Below, piece by piece: positions 36,419 through 45,059 of a stretch of DNA of 64,000 nt (positions are counted from its first letter, which is position 1; each line of letters begins with the position of its first letter). The position numbers and the translations under genes were made by a program. This DNA is from Cognataquiflexum aquatile (lineage in GTDB: Bacteria > Bacteroidota > Bacteroidia > Cytophagales > Cyclobacteriaceae): positions 1-64,000 of the forward strand of contig NZ_QMIK01000006.1 of NCBI RefSeq assembly GCF_003316845.1, read 5' to 3'. The notes beneath the pieces are model-generated. The model made no database searches and had not been told where the DNA came from. It saw nothing but the letters and a program-made list of their open reading frames with translations.

Positions 36419-37507
36419 ATGGGAATCAATGACATCATCATCTACATCATGTTGTTTTTTATGGTGCTGGGTGCTCTGGATAAAATTTTTGGAAACAAAT
36501 ACGGACTAGGCGAAAAATTCGACGAAGGATTTATGGCCATGGGACCGCTCAGCATTGCGATGTTGGGGATCATTTCAATTGCACCGGTTCTCGCAGATGT
36601 TTTGGGCAAAGTGGTCGTTCCCGTGTATGCTTTTTTGGGTGCAGATCCCGCCATGTTTGCCACAACGCTCCTCGCCAACGACATGGGTGGCTATCCGCTG
36701 GCGATGGCAATGGCTCAGACTGAGGAAGCCGGATTATTTGCAGGTCTGATATTGGGTGCCATGATGGGTCCAACGATCGTCTTTACCATTCCTGTTGCTT
36801 TGGGAATTCTCCAAAAAGAAGACCAACACTATTTCGCCTCCGGCATCATGATCGGCATGGTCACGATTCCATTGGGTTGTCTGGTGGGCGGCTTGACGGC
36901 CGGGTTTTCATTGGGTATGATATTGGCCAATCTTGTCCCAATCGTAATTTTCTCCCTTCTGATTGCCGCAGGAATGTATTTTGCCCCGACCATGATGATC
37001 CGTCTTTTTGACTATTTCGGGAAGGGGCTGATGGTATTCATCACGATTTGCACGGTATTGATTGTGGTCGAGACCTTGGCAGGAATCGTGGTTATCCCCG
37101 GGATGACTTCCATCTGGGAAGGGATCAGAATTGTAGGTTCCATCGCCATTGTCCTGATAGGAGCATTTCCGATGGTGGCTTTTTTGACCAAAGTTTTCGA
37201 AAAACCGCTATTGAAAGTAGGGCAAAGTCTCGGAATGAATACGGCCGGCGCAGCTGGTATGATCGCCACTTTGGCCAATGCCATCCCCATGCTGAATATC
37301 CTTAAAGACATGAATCCCAAAGCCAAAATCCTCAATACCGCCTTTGCTGTCAGTGCTGCTTTTGTATTGGGTGATCACCTCGGATTTACAGCAGGCGTGC
37401 AGCGGGATATGATTTTTCCTGTTATCGTGGGAAAAATGACAGGAGGAATCACCGCAGTACTCCTCGCTTTGGTATTGGGTAATAGACTGATCAAAAACCA
37501 CAACTGA
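36419..37507 (+). CDS. eutH: ethanolamine permease EutH
   Basis: This is a 362-residue membrane protein of the EutH family with about ten spans. It has GINDIIIYIMLFFMVLGALD at the start and the conserved LANDMGGYPLAMAM, GAMMGPTIVFTIPVALG and LGDHLGFTAGVQ. It brings ethanolamine into the cell. The start is the ATG at 36419. It is 2 bases upstream of the ammonia-lyase gene, so the two are certainly one operon. No microcompartment shell, EutA or aldehyde dehydrogenase gene is adjacent. Confidence 0.93.
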   Translation: MGINDIIIYIMLFFMVLGALDKIFGNKYGLGEKFDEGFMAMGPLSIAMLGIISIAPVLADVLGKVVVPVYAFLGADPAMFATTLLANDMGGYPLAMAMAQTEEAGLFAGLILGAMMGPTIVFTIPVALGILQKEDQHYFASGIMIGMVTIPLGCLVGGLTAGFSLGMILANLVPIVIFSLLIAAGMYFAPTMMIRLFDYFGKGLMVFITICTVLIVVETLAGIVVIPGMTSIWEGIRIVGSIAIVLIGAFPMVAFLTKVFEKPLLKVGQSLGMNTAGAAGMIATLANAIPMLNILKDMNPKAKILNTAFAVSAAFVLGDHLGFTAGVQRDMIFPVIVGKMTGGITAVLLALVLGNRLIKNHN

Positions 37508-37509
37508 AA

Positions 37510-39636
37510 ATGGAAACCAATTCTTTATTGTCTCTTTTTGCCCAAGCCAATGCCTTCAAAGAGGGGGATTTGTTGGTTGGGGGAACCCAGGACGAACTCA
37601 TCCGGGAGATAGCCCGAGGCCGTATATCCGACCTCAGCATCGCCCAGATCGCAAATACTGATTTTGTCGAAGACAGGCTTACAGAAATTCTCTCTAAAAG
37701 TCTCAACAGAAAGGCATTAAAAGAAATCTCCCATTTGAGGATATCTGAATTAAAGGCCATTCTCCTGTCAGAAAAAGGTTCTGATTGGGTCAAAATCTAC
37801 GCAACCGGACTTCCAAGTGAAGCCATTGCCGCAGTGGTCAAGGTCATGTCAGATTCGGAATTGTCGCAGGTTGCAACAAGTATTTTTAACCCGATCCCAA
37901 ATTCTTTTGGAGATTTTGGAGCAGCCATAGGTTCGGCGAGGCACTTTGGCAGCCGCATCCAACCAAACAGCCCCGGAGATGAGGAGGATGAGATTTTGTT
38001 TTCCACACTCGAAGGACTTTGTTACGGTTGTGGGGATGTGATCATCGGACTCAACCCTGCAAGCGATGACTTGGAGACGATCGTCCGAACAGAGAAACTC
38101 CTTCAAAACATCGTAGAAAGGCTCCAACTCCCCACGCGCTTTTGTGTCCTTTCTGATATGGTCAAGCAAAGATCTGCCATGGCCCACACCAAAGTCGATG
38201 TTGGATTTCAAAGTCTGGCAGGCACTTCCAAAGGTTTGGAAGGCATGTTGGGTTGTGATGTGGGTGAACTGTTGGATTTGTGCAGGTATTTTGAAGGATT
38301 ATACTTCGAGACGGGACAAGGTTCGGAAGTTACCAACGGTGCCGCCCATGGTGTGGATATGGTTACATTGGAGGCGAGATGTTATGGCCTTGCCCGGTAT
38401 ATCAAACAAGAAACAGGCAAATGGATGATTGTCAATGATGTAGCGGGATTTATCGGCCCGGAGGTTTTCAGCACCGGCGCCCAACTCCGACGCGCGTGCC
38501 TCGAGGATACTGTTATGGCCAAACTCCATGGCTTGGTGATGGGATTGGATGTGTGTTCGACTTTCCACATGGGCATCCATCCTGCCGAATTGCAGCAACT
38601 CACTACAGAGATTGTGCAACTCGCCGCGCCTGCTTACCTGATGGCAGTGGCAGGAAAAGCAGATCCCATGCTCGGCTACCTTACCACTTCTTACCGTGAG
38701 CATCCAAGGTTGAGGAAGTCTTCAGGAAAAATGGTTGCTTCAGCTTTTCAAAAGCGTTTGGTTGAAATTGGAGCCTTGACCGAAGATGGAAATACCGATC
38801 CTAATGCAGACCGAATCGCAAAACTCTATTCCCAATACATCAAAGCCGGAGGTGAAAAAAGAACCAACGAAGACCTGGAACTTGAAGCCAAAAAGAAAAT
38901 CAAGAACCTGCAGGAAAAAGGCTGTGACCTGGGTTATGGCGTAGGTCATCAAAATGAAGATCCTGATTTTGTAACCAAGCGCCTTGATGGACTTTTCTCC
39001 CATGCGAGGAAAGCCCTTTTTGCAGGGCTTGATGCTGCTGTGATCCGGGACTGCTGCGAATCTCCAGTCTATGTCCATACCGAGTCCAAAGACCGGGAGG
39101 ATTACCTTGCCCATCCGGGAAGCGGGGAAAAAATCAGTAAAGCCAGCTCACATGAACTGATAAAATTGGCCAAAGGATTGGTTAATACTTCGAAAATCCA
39201 ATTTGTCATTTCCGATGGATTGAATGCCAATGCAGTCAGCGAACACCTCCGTCAGGTACTTCCTGCGCTGAAGAAATCACTTTATGGAACACAGTTCACC
39301 TATAGTCGGCATGACATCATTGTCCGCAATGGCAGGGTAAGGGCAGGTTATCATATCGGTCAAATCCTGCAACCAGACCTGATTGTACACCTGATCGGCG
39401 AGCGTCCCGGTACCGGCCTCAACCAACTTTCGGCCTACATTACCTATGGCAAAAGCCCGGAAGGTTTTTCGATTTTTGATCGGGATATGGACCATAGCCT
39501 GACCACCGCCGTCTGCGGCATCCATCCCCAAGGCAAATCCCCACAATCCGCCGCCCAAGAAATCCTCCGCATCATCGCCAAAGCCATCGAAATGAGAGGG
39601 ACAGGGGTGAGGTTGGGAAAGGGGGATAAAGGATGA
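37510..39636 (+). CDS. eutBC: fused ethanolamine ammonia-lyase, EutB-EutC in one chain
   Basis: This is the adenosylcobalamin-dependent enzyme that splits ethanolamine into acetaldehyde and ammonia. In most bacteria it is two proteins. Here one 708-residue chain holds both. Residues about 1-455 are EutB (GLCYGCGDVIIGLNPAS, AHTKVDVGFQSLAGTSKG, ETGQGSEVTNGAAHG, CSTFHMGIHPAELQQLT). After a lysine-rich linker at 455-475 and a GYGVGHQNED segment, EutC fills about 545-700 (FVISDGLNANAVSEHL, VRNGRVRAGYHIG, HLIGERPGTGLNQLSAYITY). The EutC N-terminal arm of separate subunits is shortened. The frame is continuous and no internal start is obvious. Confidence 0.92.
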   Translation: METNSLLSLFAQANAFKEGDLLVGGTQDELIREIARGRISDLSIAQIANTDFVEDRLTEILSKSLNRKALKEISHLRISELKAILLSEKGSDWVKIYATGLPSEAIAAVVKVMSDSELSQVATSIFNPIPNSFGDFGAAIGSARHFGSRIQPNSPGDEEDEILFSTLEGLCYGCGDVIIGLNPASDDLETIVRTEKLLQNIVERLQLPTRFCVLSDMVKQRSAMAHTKVDVGFQSLAGTSKGLEGMLGCDVGELLDLCRYFEGLYFETGQGSEVTNGAAHGVDMVTLEARCYGLARYIKQETGKWMIVNDVAGFIGPEVFSTGAQLRRACLEDTVMAKLHGLVMGLDVCSTFHMGIHPAELQQLTTEIVQLAAPAYLMAVAGKADPMLGYLTTSYREHPRLRKSSGKMVASAFQKRLVEIGALTEDGNTDPNADRIAKLYSQYIKAGGEKRTNEDLELEAKKKIKNLQEKGCDLGYGVGHQNEDPDFVTKRLDGLFSHARKALFAGLDAAVIRDCCESPVYVHTESKDREDYLAHPGSGEKISKASSHELIKLAKGLVNTSKIQFVISDGLNANAVSEHLRQVLPALKKSLYGTQFTYSRHDIIVRNGRVRAGYHIGQILQPDLIVHLIGERPGTGLNQLSAYITYGKSPEGFSIFDRDMDHSLTTAVCGIHPQGKSPQSAAQEILRIIAKAIEMRGTGVRLGKGDKG

Positions 39637-39740
39637 AGGAAGGAAGAGGGAGGAAGGATGAAGGTTAAATGTAGTGCCGGGTAGGGAATTGGAATTTCAA
39701 AAATTCATGTGCGGTATAAATCACAGGAAAAAGTCCATTT

Positions 39741-39856
39741 GATGGATTGGATACATAAAAATTTCTTTTAGTTTTATAGGATATCTTTCCACAATATTGT
39801 GGAAAGCACGCTATTTTGGAATGCTTTCCACGAAAATAGAAGAAAGCGAAACGTTG
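39741..39856. repeat. dyad-rich element, copy 2
   Basis: The same layout as 27885-28005 is seen. It opens with the identical 13-mer GATGGATTGGATA (39741-39753), then a perfect 22-base palindrome (39785-39806, centre ACAATATTGT). An overlapping inverted pair TGGAAAGCA/TGCTTTCCA (39800-39808 and 39822-39830) follows, then a dyad TGGAA-TGCT-TTCCA (39817-39830), and CGTTG at 39852. The stems differ in sequence from copy 1 while the architecture is kept. It lies 16 bases before an A+T-rich gene pair. Confidence 0.5.
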
Positions 39857-39871
39857 CCAAAAATTTAAAGA

Positions 39872-40258
39872 ATGAAGCTACCACTATTATTAATCACATT
39901 TTTATTGATTCTGCCTTCGAACAAATTAGACTGTTCAGACCTGAAAAAAGGAAAGTTTCAGACAACAAATGATGACGGTTCAGTTACAATCATTTCAAGA
40001 AAGGGAAAAAAACAGATTGAGAATTTTCGGAACGGAGAAAGAATTAGTGAGTTTGACGTTACCTGGTCAAATGACTGCGAGTATCTTATCTACAACAGAC
40101 ATGTGACCAAAGGAAATGACCCTTGGCCTGAAATGAATAGCGACACTTTGAGATTCAAAATCATTGAAATAAAAGATGGATATTACTTTACAGAAAGCGA
40201 AATGTTATCGAAAGGTTGGAAAATGAATCAGAAAGTTCAAATTTTGAACAAAGACTAA
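39872..40258 (+). CDS. small exported protein of unknown function
   Basis: This is a 128-residue protein with an N-terminal hydrophobic stretch (about 3-16) that serves as a signal peptide, followed by LDCSDLKKGKF. The mature part is a small beta-rich domain with GSVTIISRKGKKQIENF, FDVTWSNDCEYLIYNRH and DTLRFKIIEIKDGYY; two cysteines could form a disulfide. No named family is recognised, although similar short exported proteins occur in Bacteroidota. It is A+T-rich compared with neighbours. The next gene begins at the base after its stop. Confidence 0.6.
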   Translation: MKLPLLLITFLLILPSNKLDCSDLKKGKFQTTNDDGSVTIISRKGKKQIENFRNGERISEFDVTWSNDCEYLIYNRHVTKGNDPWPEMNSDTLRFKIIEIKDGYYFTESEMLSKGWKMNQKVQILNKD

Positions 40259-40552
40259 ATGGATATCGAAGCTATATTTTGGATTTATCTACCGATATTA
40301 ATTGCGGTTGTAGAAGTGGTTTGGTCTTTTAAGCTTACAATTCAACAAAACTCGTACTTTGATTCCATAGCCTCATTTCTGATTCTATTCCTAAATGGGT
40401 TTTCGATTTACATTTTGGTTCTGATTCTTGATGGTGCTTGGCCGACCTACACTCCACATTTAGCTATTTCAATTTCAACAATACTTACTGTGATTCAAAT
40501 AATAAGACGAAAAAGAAAAAAAACGTTTGGCAACAATGGGTATAAAACATAG
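40259..40552 (+). CDS. small membrane protein of unknown function
   Basis: This is a 97-residue protein with three hydrophobic spans (about 7-27, 36-58 and 66-84) and a basic tail ending RRKRKKTFGNNGYKT. It starts directly on the stop of the exported protein, so the two are translated together and probably work together. There is no family match. The stop is followed by GGCAACAATGGGTATAAAAC and GGCGGTCAGTGGC, unusual noncoding sequence that closes the A+T-rich island. Confidence 0.55.
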   Translation: MDIEAIFWIYLPILIAVVEVVWSFKLTIQQNSYFDSIASFLILFLNGFSIYILVLILDGAWPTYTPHLAISISTILTVIQIIRRKRKKTFGNNGYKT

Positions 40553-40635
40553 GGCGGTCAGTGGCTTCCTCGAGTTTCGGGTTTCCAATAGTTGGAATGC
40601 AGGATTTGAATAATCTACTCTAATTCATATTCATC

Positions 40636-41232
40636 ATGGAAAAAGAAATAGAAACTTTTTATCCCAAAAGCCGGCAGGAGTGGCGGGATTGGTTACAGGA
40701 ACACCACGATAAAAAGCAATCCATTTGGATTATTTATTACAAAAAGAAATCAAATGCTCCAACTGTCGCCTACTCGGATGCAGTGGATGAAGCGCTTTGT
40801 TTTGGTTGGATTGACAGCAAGCAAATGCCTATTGACGCTGAGAAATTCATGCAGTTTTTTAGCAGACGGAAACCCAACTCTGTCTGGTCAAGGATCAACA
40901 AAGAAAAAACAGAGCGGCTGATTTCCCAAGGACTGATGACCGAGGCCGGTTACCGAACCATTGAAATAGCCAAACAAAATGGCTCTTGGACGATTTTGGA
41001 TGGGGCGGAAGCCTTAAATATTCCTGAAGATCTGGAGTCGGAATTCCAGAAAGTGCCCCAAGCCAAAGATTACTTTTTTGGATTAAGCAGGTCGGACAAA
41101 CGCAATATTCTGCAATGGCTTGCCTTGGCCAAAAGACCTGAAACCCGGCAAAACCGCATCGCCGAGATAGTGGAGCTTGCTGCCCAAAAACTTAAACCCA
41201 AGCAATTTCGCGGACCAAAAAAAGAAAGCTAA
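40636..41232 (+). CDS. YdeI/OmpD-associated family protein
   Basis: This is a 198-residue cytoplasmic protein of the YdeI (bacteriocin-protection/OmpD-associated) family. Conserved parts are FYPKSRQEWRDWLQEHHDKK, SIWIIYYKKKS, YSDAVDEALCFGWIDSK, FSRRKPNSVWSRINK and the C-terminal RNILQWLALAKRPETRQNRI. Its biochemical role is not known. It is a single gene. Confidence 0.85.
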   Translation: MEKEIETFYPKSRQEWRDWLQEHHDKKQSIWIIYYKKKSNAPTVAYSDAVDEALCFGWIDSKQMPIDAEKFMQFFSRRKPNSVWSRINKEKTERLISQGLMTEAGYRTIEIAKQNGSWTILDGAEALNIPEDLESEFQKVPQAKDYFFGLSRSDKRNILQWLALAKRPETRQNRIAEIVELAAQKLKPKQFRGPKKES

Positions 41233-41317
41233 CTGCGGTTTTATGTCTTGATGGCGAAAAGACTATCCAGAAAAAGGCAACCCAATGTTCTTTACCTGCT
41301 TTTTAGTAGCCGGAACT

Positions 41318-41818
41318 TCACATTTTCAGCACTTCCAAAAAATATTTTTTGAGCTCTTTTTCTTCTTCGATATCAATTTTCCCGTCCTCCATCACATTTG
41401 TAAGTAAGGCATGCATCTCTTTGAAAGGGGATCGGCCAAGTACAGAATCATTCTCCTCCAGCCACTTTTTGAGGACAGTGACTTCGTATTTATTGATCTC
41501 TTCGTCGCCTAATATGCCATAACAGATTCCCTGAAGAAAATGGATTTTGGCTTCTGTACTTTCAGTCACGCTAAGCTCAGTTTCATACTTTTTGAGTATG
41601 GCCTTCAGCTCCATGATTTCCTCAGATGTCATCTTGCCGCCATCAAGAATCGCTTTTACCTCGGCAAAGAACTCTTTGAAAGGGGATTCCTCACATAGTC
41701 CCTTGTGGGCTTGGCACCATAGTTTCATTTCGGTGAACTCACCGCGAGTGATTCTCCCGTCACTGCTGATGCCATGAATGATACCTTTGAGGTGATTGAA
41801 TGGTTTTTGGGTTTTCAT
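41318..41818 (-). CDS. TerB-like two-repeat helical protein
   Basis: This 166-residue cytoplasmic protein contains two similar halves. Residues about 8-78 (LKGIIHGISSDGRITRGEF, PFKEFFAEVKAILDGGKMTSEE) and 93-165 (LQGICYGILGDEEINKYEV, PFKEMHALLTNVMEDGKIDIEE) follow the same plan. This pattern matches the TerB-like helical module found at the end of some BRCT-domain proteins. No BRCT or nuclease domain is attached here. Start is the ATG at 41816-41818. Confidence 0.6.
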   Translation of the reverse strand: MKTQKPFNHLKGIIHGISSDGRITRGEFTEMKLWCQAHKGLCEESPFKEFFAEVKAILDGGKMTSEEIMELKAILKKYETELSVTESTEAKIHFLQGICYGILGDEEINKYEVTVLKKWLEENDSVLGRSPFKEMHALLTNVMEDGKIDIEEEKELKKYFLEVLKM

Positions 41819-42223
41819 ATTCTGGTTATTTAATATTTGATTTTTAAAAATAAGCAATGTTGCCCTTCAATGTTATACCTATTTCAGGTATTTTATACTA
41901 AATATTGATTTAAACAGATTTTAATCCTTCTTGAAGGGTATTTTCAATCATAATTGGAATCTTTTCTGCACAAATTTTATGAACTGAAACTCCTAAATAT
42001 GATGAGATTTTCATTGAAAACTAAATAAAGTTTGTGAAAAAATAAAGTGTTTTGGAGGAATCCCATTTAATAATCCACAGGAAATCTTTTTTTAGAAAAA
42101 AAGCTGCGGTTCAATAAAAGGATGAAAAAACAAATAGATAAATTCCCCATTTCCAATCTAGACCTAACAATCGAAATCATCTAAATTTAAGGGTTATTAG
42201 GGAAACATTAAAAATTTGAAGCC
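41819..42223. other. 405-base noncoding gap between divergent genes
   Basis: It is A+T-rich. It has CCCTTCAA (41863-41870) and TTGAAGGG (41931-41938) as inverted copies and a small hairpin ATACCT/AGGTAT (41875-41891) between them. This may be an operator region for the TerB-like gene. No coding signal was seen. Confidence 0.4.
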
Positions 42224-43057
42224 ATGCAAAAATACTTTCCGATCATCCTAATTTCTCTGATTTTCATTGGGTGCAAAAATGAAAAAGAAGCTTCTCGACC
42301 GAGTACAGCGCAATCCAATGTTATAGTATTGGAACAAAGTATTGAGATCGCTGATCTAAATCGGGATCGGCAAATCAGAATTTATTTACCGGAGGATTAT
42401 TGGGAGACTGAGAGAAGATACCCGGTTTTGTACATGCATGACGGTCAAAATCTATTTGACGATTCTACTTCCTATGCAGGAGAATGGGGTGTAGATGAAA
42501 TTCTTAACCAACATTCCATATCACCTTCATTTGAAATGATTGTTGTTGGAATCGATAATGGTCAGGAAAAACGGATGTCAGAATTAAGTCCTTGGGAAAA
42601 TAAAGAGTTTGGCAAAGCAGAGGGCAAGGAATATATGGCTTTCATTGTCAATCAAGTCAAACCGCTCATCGACAGCACCTATAGGACCTTACCGGAAAGA
42701 GAAAATACAGCGATCATGGGAAGTTCTATGGGGGGATTGATTTCTCATTTCGCCGTTTACGAATATCCTGAGGTTTTTAGCAAGGCAGGTATTTTCTCAC
42801 CTTCGTATTGGTATTCAGAAGAAGTCTTCGAGCATGTCCGCGAGAATCCCATTCCCAAAGATTCGAAATTGTTTTTGTATGTTGGAAAAAAGGAAGGGGA
42901 AATGGTTGATGGTTCTCAAAAAATGTATAAATATATTTTGGAAACGGGCCACCCCGAAGAGAATGTGATTTTACAAATTTCCCCAGAAGGCGAGCATAAT
43001 GAAGCCTCATGGGGAAATCAGTTTGCCCCTGCGATTAAATGGCTATTTACACAATGA
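42224..43057 (+). CDS. exported alpha/beta-hydrolase esterase (esterase D-like lipoprotein)
   Basis: This is a 277-residue hydrolase with a lipobox FIGC (about Cys17). The fold is that of esterase D/IroE-type enzymes: RQIRIYLPEDYWE, RRYPVLYMHDGQNLFDD, then the nucleophile Ser168 in MGSSMGG and the catalytic His in EGEHNEASW near the end. It would act on esters outside the cytoplasm. It is a single gene upstream of the TetR-controlled gene. Confidence 0.85.
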   Translation: MQKYFPIILISLIFIGCKNEKEASRPSTAQSNVIVLEQSIEIADLNRDRQIRIYLPEDYWETERRYPVLYMHDGQNLFDDSTSYAGEWGVDEILNQHSISPSFEMIVVGIDNGQEKRMSELSPWENKEFGKAEGKEYMAFIVNQVKPLIDSTYRTLPERENTAIMGSSMGGLISHFAVYEYPEVFSKAGIFSPSYWYSEEVFEHVRENPIPKDSKLFLYVGKKEGEMVDGSQKMYKYILETGHPEENVILQISPEGEHNEASWGNQFAPAIKWLFTQ

Positions 43058-43157
43058 CAATTAAGTGATATAAGGTTTGAAATCAAGTATTACTTTCACC
43101 TGATTTTCCTTTTTTAGGATTTTTATCTGATCCATTTTCACAAATCAAAAATCCTAA

Positions 43158-43181
43158 TACCTTTGCTGACTGTTTAGTCAG
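43158..43181 (+). promoter_or_regulatory. TAnnTTTG promoter element with abutting TetR-type operator
   Basis: TACCTTTG (43158-43165) matches the Bacteroidota -7 element exactly. Directly next to it is CTGACT-GTTT-AGTCAG (43166-43181), a perfect 6-base-arm dyad of the TGACT...AGTCA type that many TetR regulators bind. The ATG of the metallo-hydrolase gene is at 43184, so the leader would be only about a dozen bases. The TetR gene at 44439 is the likely regulator. Confidence 0.5.
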
Positions 43182-43183
43182 TC

Positions 43184-44290
43184 ATGAAGATAATGTTGAT
43201 AGCAATCTCAATTTTAATTGTATTCGTATTGGTGGTGGTGGTTTTTATCAACCAGCCAAAATTCGGGAAACTACCATCCGGTGAGCGCTTGGAGCGCATC
43301 AAAGCTTCTCCAAATTACCAAAACGGTTCCTTCCAAAACCTCAGCGTGACACCTGACCTCACTGAGGGAGTCAGCTATTCTACGGTGATGTGGGATTTTC
43401 TTTTTGCCAAAAAGGAAAGACAAACCCCAACTGGAACCCTTCCTTCTGTAAAAACTGACCTTTTGAATCTATCTCCCGAAGCCGATATTTTGGTTTGGTT
43501 TGGACATTCCTCTTATTTCATGCAGGTTGATGGCAAGACGATTTTGGTTGACCCTGTTTTGAGCGGAGCGGCCACGCCGATGCCTGTGGGAGGGAAGTCC
43601 TTTGCTGGTTCAGACATCTATACCACTGACGACATCCCGGAAATCGATATCCTGTTTATTTCCCATGACCATTGGGATCATTTGGATTATAAGACGATCA
43701 TCAAGCTCAAACCCAAAATCAAACTCGTCATCTGTGGATTGGGAATCGGTGCCCATTTTGAGCATTGGGGATTTGATTCAAAAATTATTTTCGAGAGCGA
43801 TTGGCATGAGCAGGTTCCATTGGAAGCTGGGTTTTCAGTAGAGGTTTTACCGGCAAGGCATTTTTCGGGAAGGGGGTTTTCAAGGAACAAAGCCTTGTGG
43901 GTGTCTTTCGTCATCAAAACCCCAAGTATGAATTTATATCTTGGAGGTGACAGCGGTTATGACAGGCATTTTGCCGAGATAGGCAATCAATACGGTCCTT
44001 TTGATCTTGCGATTCTGGACAACGGACAATATGATGCTGCATGGAGGTATGTCCACTTGATGCCAAATGAAATCCTGAAAGCTGCTAAAGAATTGCAGGC
44101 AAAAAAGATTTTACCGGTTCACTCCTCTAAATTTGTCCTCGGAAATCATCCCTGGGATGAACCTTTGGAAAAGATCATAGTGAATAATGAATCCGAAAAG
44201 CTGAATATCATCACTCCAATGATCGGTGAACAAGTCAATCTCAAAGACAGTGCACAGCAGTTTTCGCTTTGGTGGAGGAAGGTGAAGTAG
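43184..44290 (+). CDS. metallo-beta-lactamase-fold hydrolase (NAPE-PLD/UlaG-like), membrane-anchored
   Basis: This is a 368-residue protein with an N-terminal membrane helix (about 2-22). The metallo-beta-lactamase domain contains WFGHSSYFMQVDGKTILVDP, the metal site SHDHWDHLDY (His161, His163, Asp165, His166), PARHFSGRG and YLGGDSGYDRHF. Members of this group hydrolyse phospholipid-like molecules such as N-acyl-phosphatidylethanolamine, or sugar lactones. The anchor suggests a lipid. Its promoter carries a TetR-type operator, and a TetR gene follows. Confidence 0.87.
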   Translation: MKIMLIAISILIVFVLVVVVFINQPKFGKLPSGERLERIKASPNYQNGSFQNLSVTPDLTEGVSYSTVMWDFLFAKKERQTPTGTLPSVKTDLLNLSPEADILVWFGHSSYFMQVDGKTILVDPVLSGAATPMPVGGKSFAGSDIYTTDDIPEIDILFISHDHWDHLDYKTIIKLKPKIKLVICGLGIGAHFEHWGFDSKIIFESDWHEQVPLEAGFSVEVLPARHFSGRGFSRNKALWVSFVIKTPSMNLYLGGDSGYDRHFAEIGNQYGPFDLAILDNGQYDAAWRYVHLMPNEILKAAKELQAKKILPVHSSKFVLGNHPWDEPLEKIIVNNESEKLNIITPMIGEQVNLKDSAQQFSLWWRKVK

Positions 44291-44342
44291 TGTTCAGGTC
44301 ATAGTAAATAATCCATAGATTCCACAATTAAACGACATTTTC

Positions 44343-44433
44343 ATTAACCAATTAACAGTTAATCAAAAAACCCATTAACCATCAACCATACTTCGACAAT
44401 CTCAGTAACCAATTAATCCTTAATCCAATAAAC
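44343..44433. repeat. AACCAATTAACC word repeat
   Basis: This run of ATTAACC/AACCATC/AACCAATTAATCC words fills the gap between the metallo-hydrolase and TetR genes. It is the same family as at 2706 and 4422. Confidence 0.5.
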
Positions 44434-44438
44434 AACCA

Positions 44439-45002
44439 ATGGACAAAAAACAACTTATTCTCAATGCTGCTATGCGGTTGTTTGTCGAGCAGGGTTTTCA
44501 TGATACCCCGACAAGCAAAATCGCCAAAGAAGCGGGGATTGCCAACGGGACTTTGTTTTATTTTTTCCCAACAAAAGATGACTTGGTCAAGGCACTTTAC
44601 ATTGATCTCAAAACCCAAATGGGGGGTTGTGTAGCGGAAAGCATTTCAGGGGAAATGGAATTGAAGGAGATTTTGAGGGGATTCTATAAAACTTCATTGA
44701 CGTGGGCTATGGAGCACAGGCCTGAGTTTGCTTTTCTTGAGCAGTTTAACAATTCACCTTATGCAAGGAAGATTGCCAATGCCGAAATGGATATCCATAC
44801 CCGACCCTTGCTTTCCCTTCTCCAAAAAGGAATCGATGATGGATTGCTCAAATCTTTGGATGTGGATTTGATTTATGCCATTGTAAGCGGGCATACCTTT
44901 GGGGTCAATAAATACCTCTCAGGCAAGACTTTTTCCCAAACGGAAGCTATTCAAGTGATGGATGAAACTTTTGAGTTGATTTGGAAATTGATTACGCCTT
45001 AA
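44439..45002 (+). CDS. TetR/AcrR-family transcriptional regulator
   Basis: This is a 187-residue repressor. The N-terminal helix-turn-helix domain (about 5-55) reads MRLFVEQGFHDTPTSKIAKE and ANGTLFYFFPTKDDLVKALY. The C-terminal ligand-binding domain is helical. It is likely to control itself and the upstream metallo-hydrolase gene through the dyad at 43166-43181. The ligand is unknown. Confidence 0.9.
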   Translation: MDKKQLILNAAMRLFVEQGFHDTPTSKIAKEAGIANGTLFYFFPTKDDLVKALYIDLKTQMGGCVAESISGEMELKEILRGFYKTSLTWAMEHRPEFAFLEQFNNSPYARKIANAEMDIHTRPLLSLLQKGIDDGLLKSLDVDLIYAIVSGHTFGVNKYLSGKTFSQTEAIQVMDETFELIWKLITP

Positions 45003-45059
45003 TTTTTTTGCCAAAATAAATGAAAAAGCCCGTTGATTGGGCTGATCAAGATCCATTCT

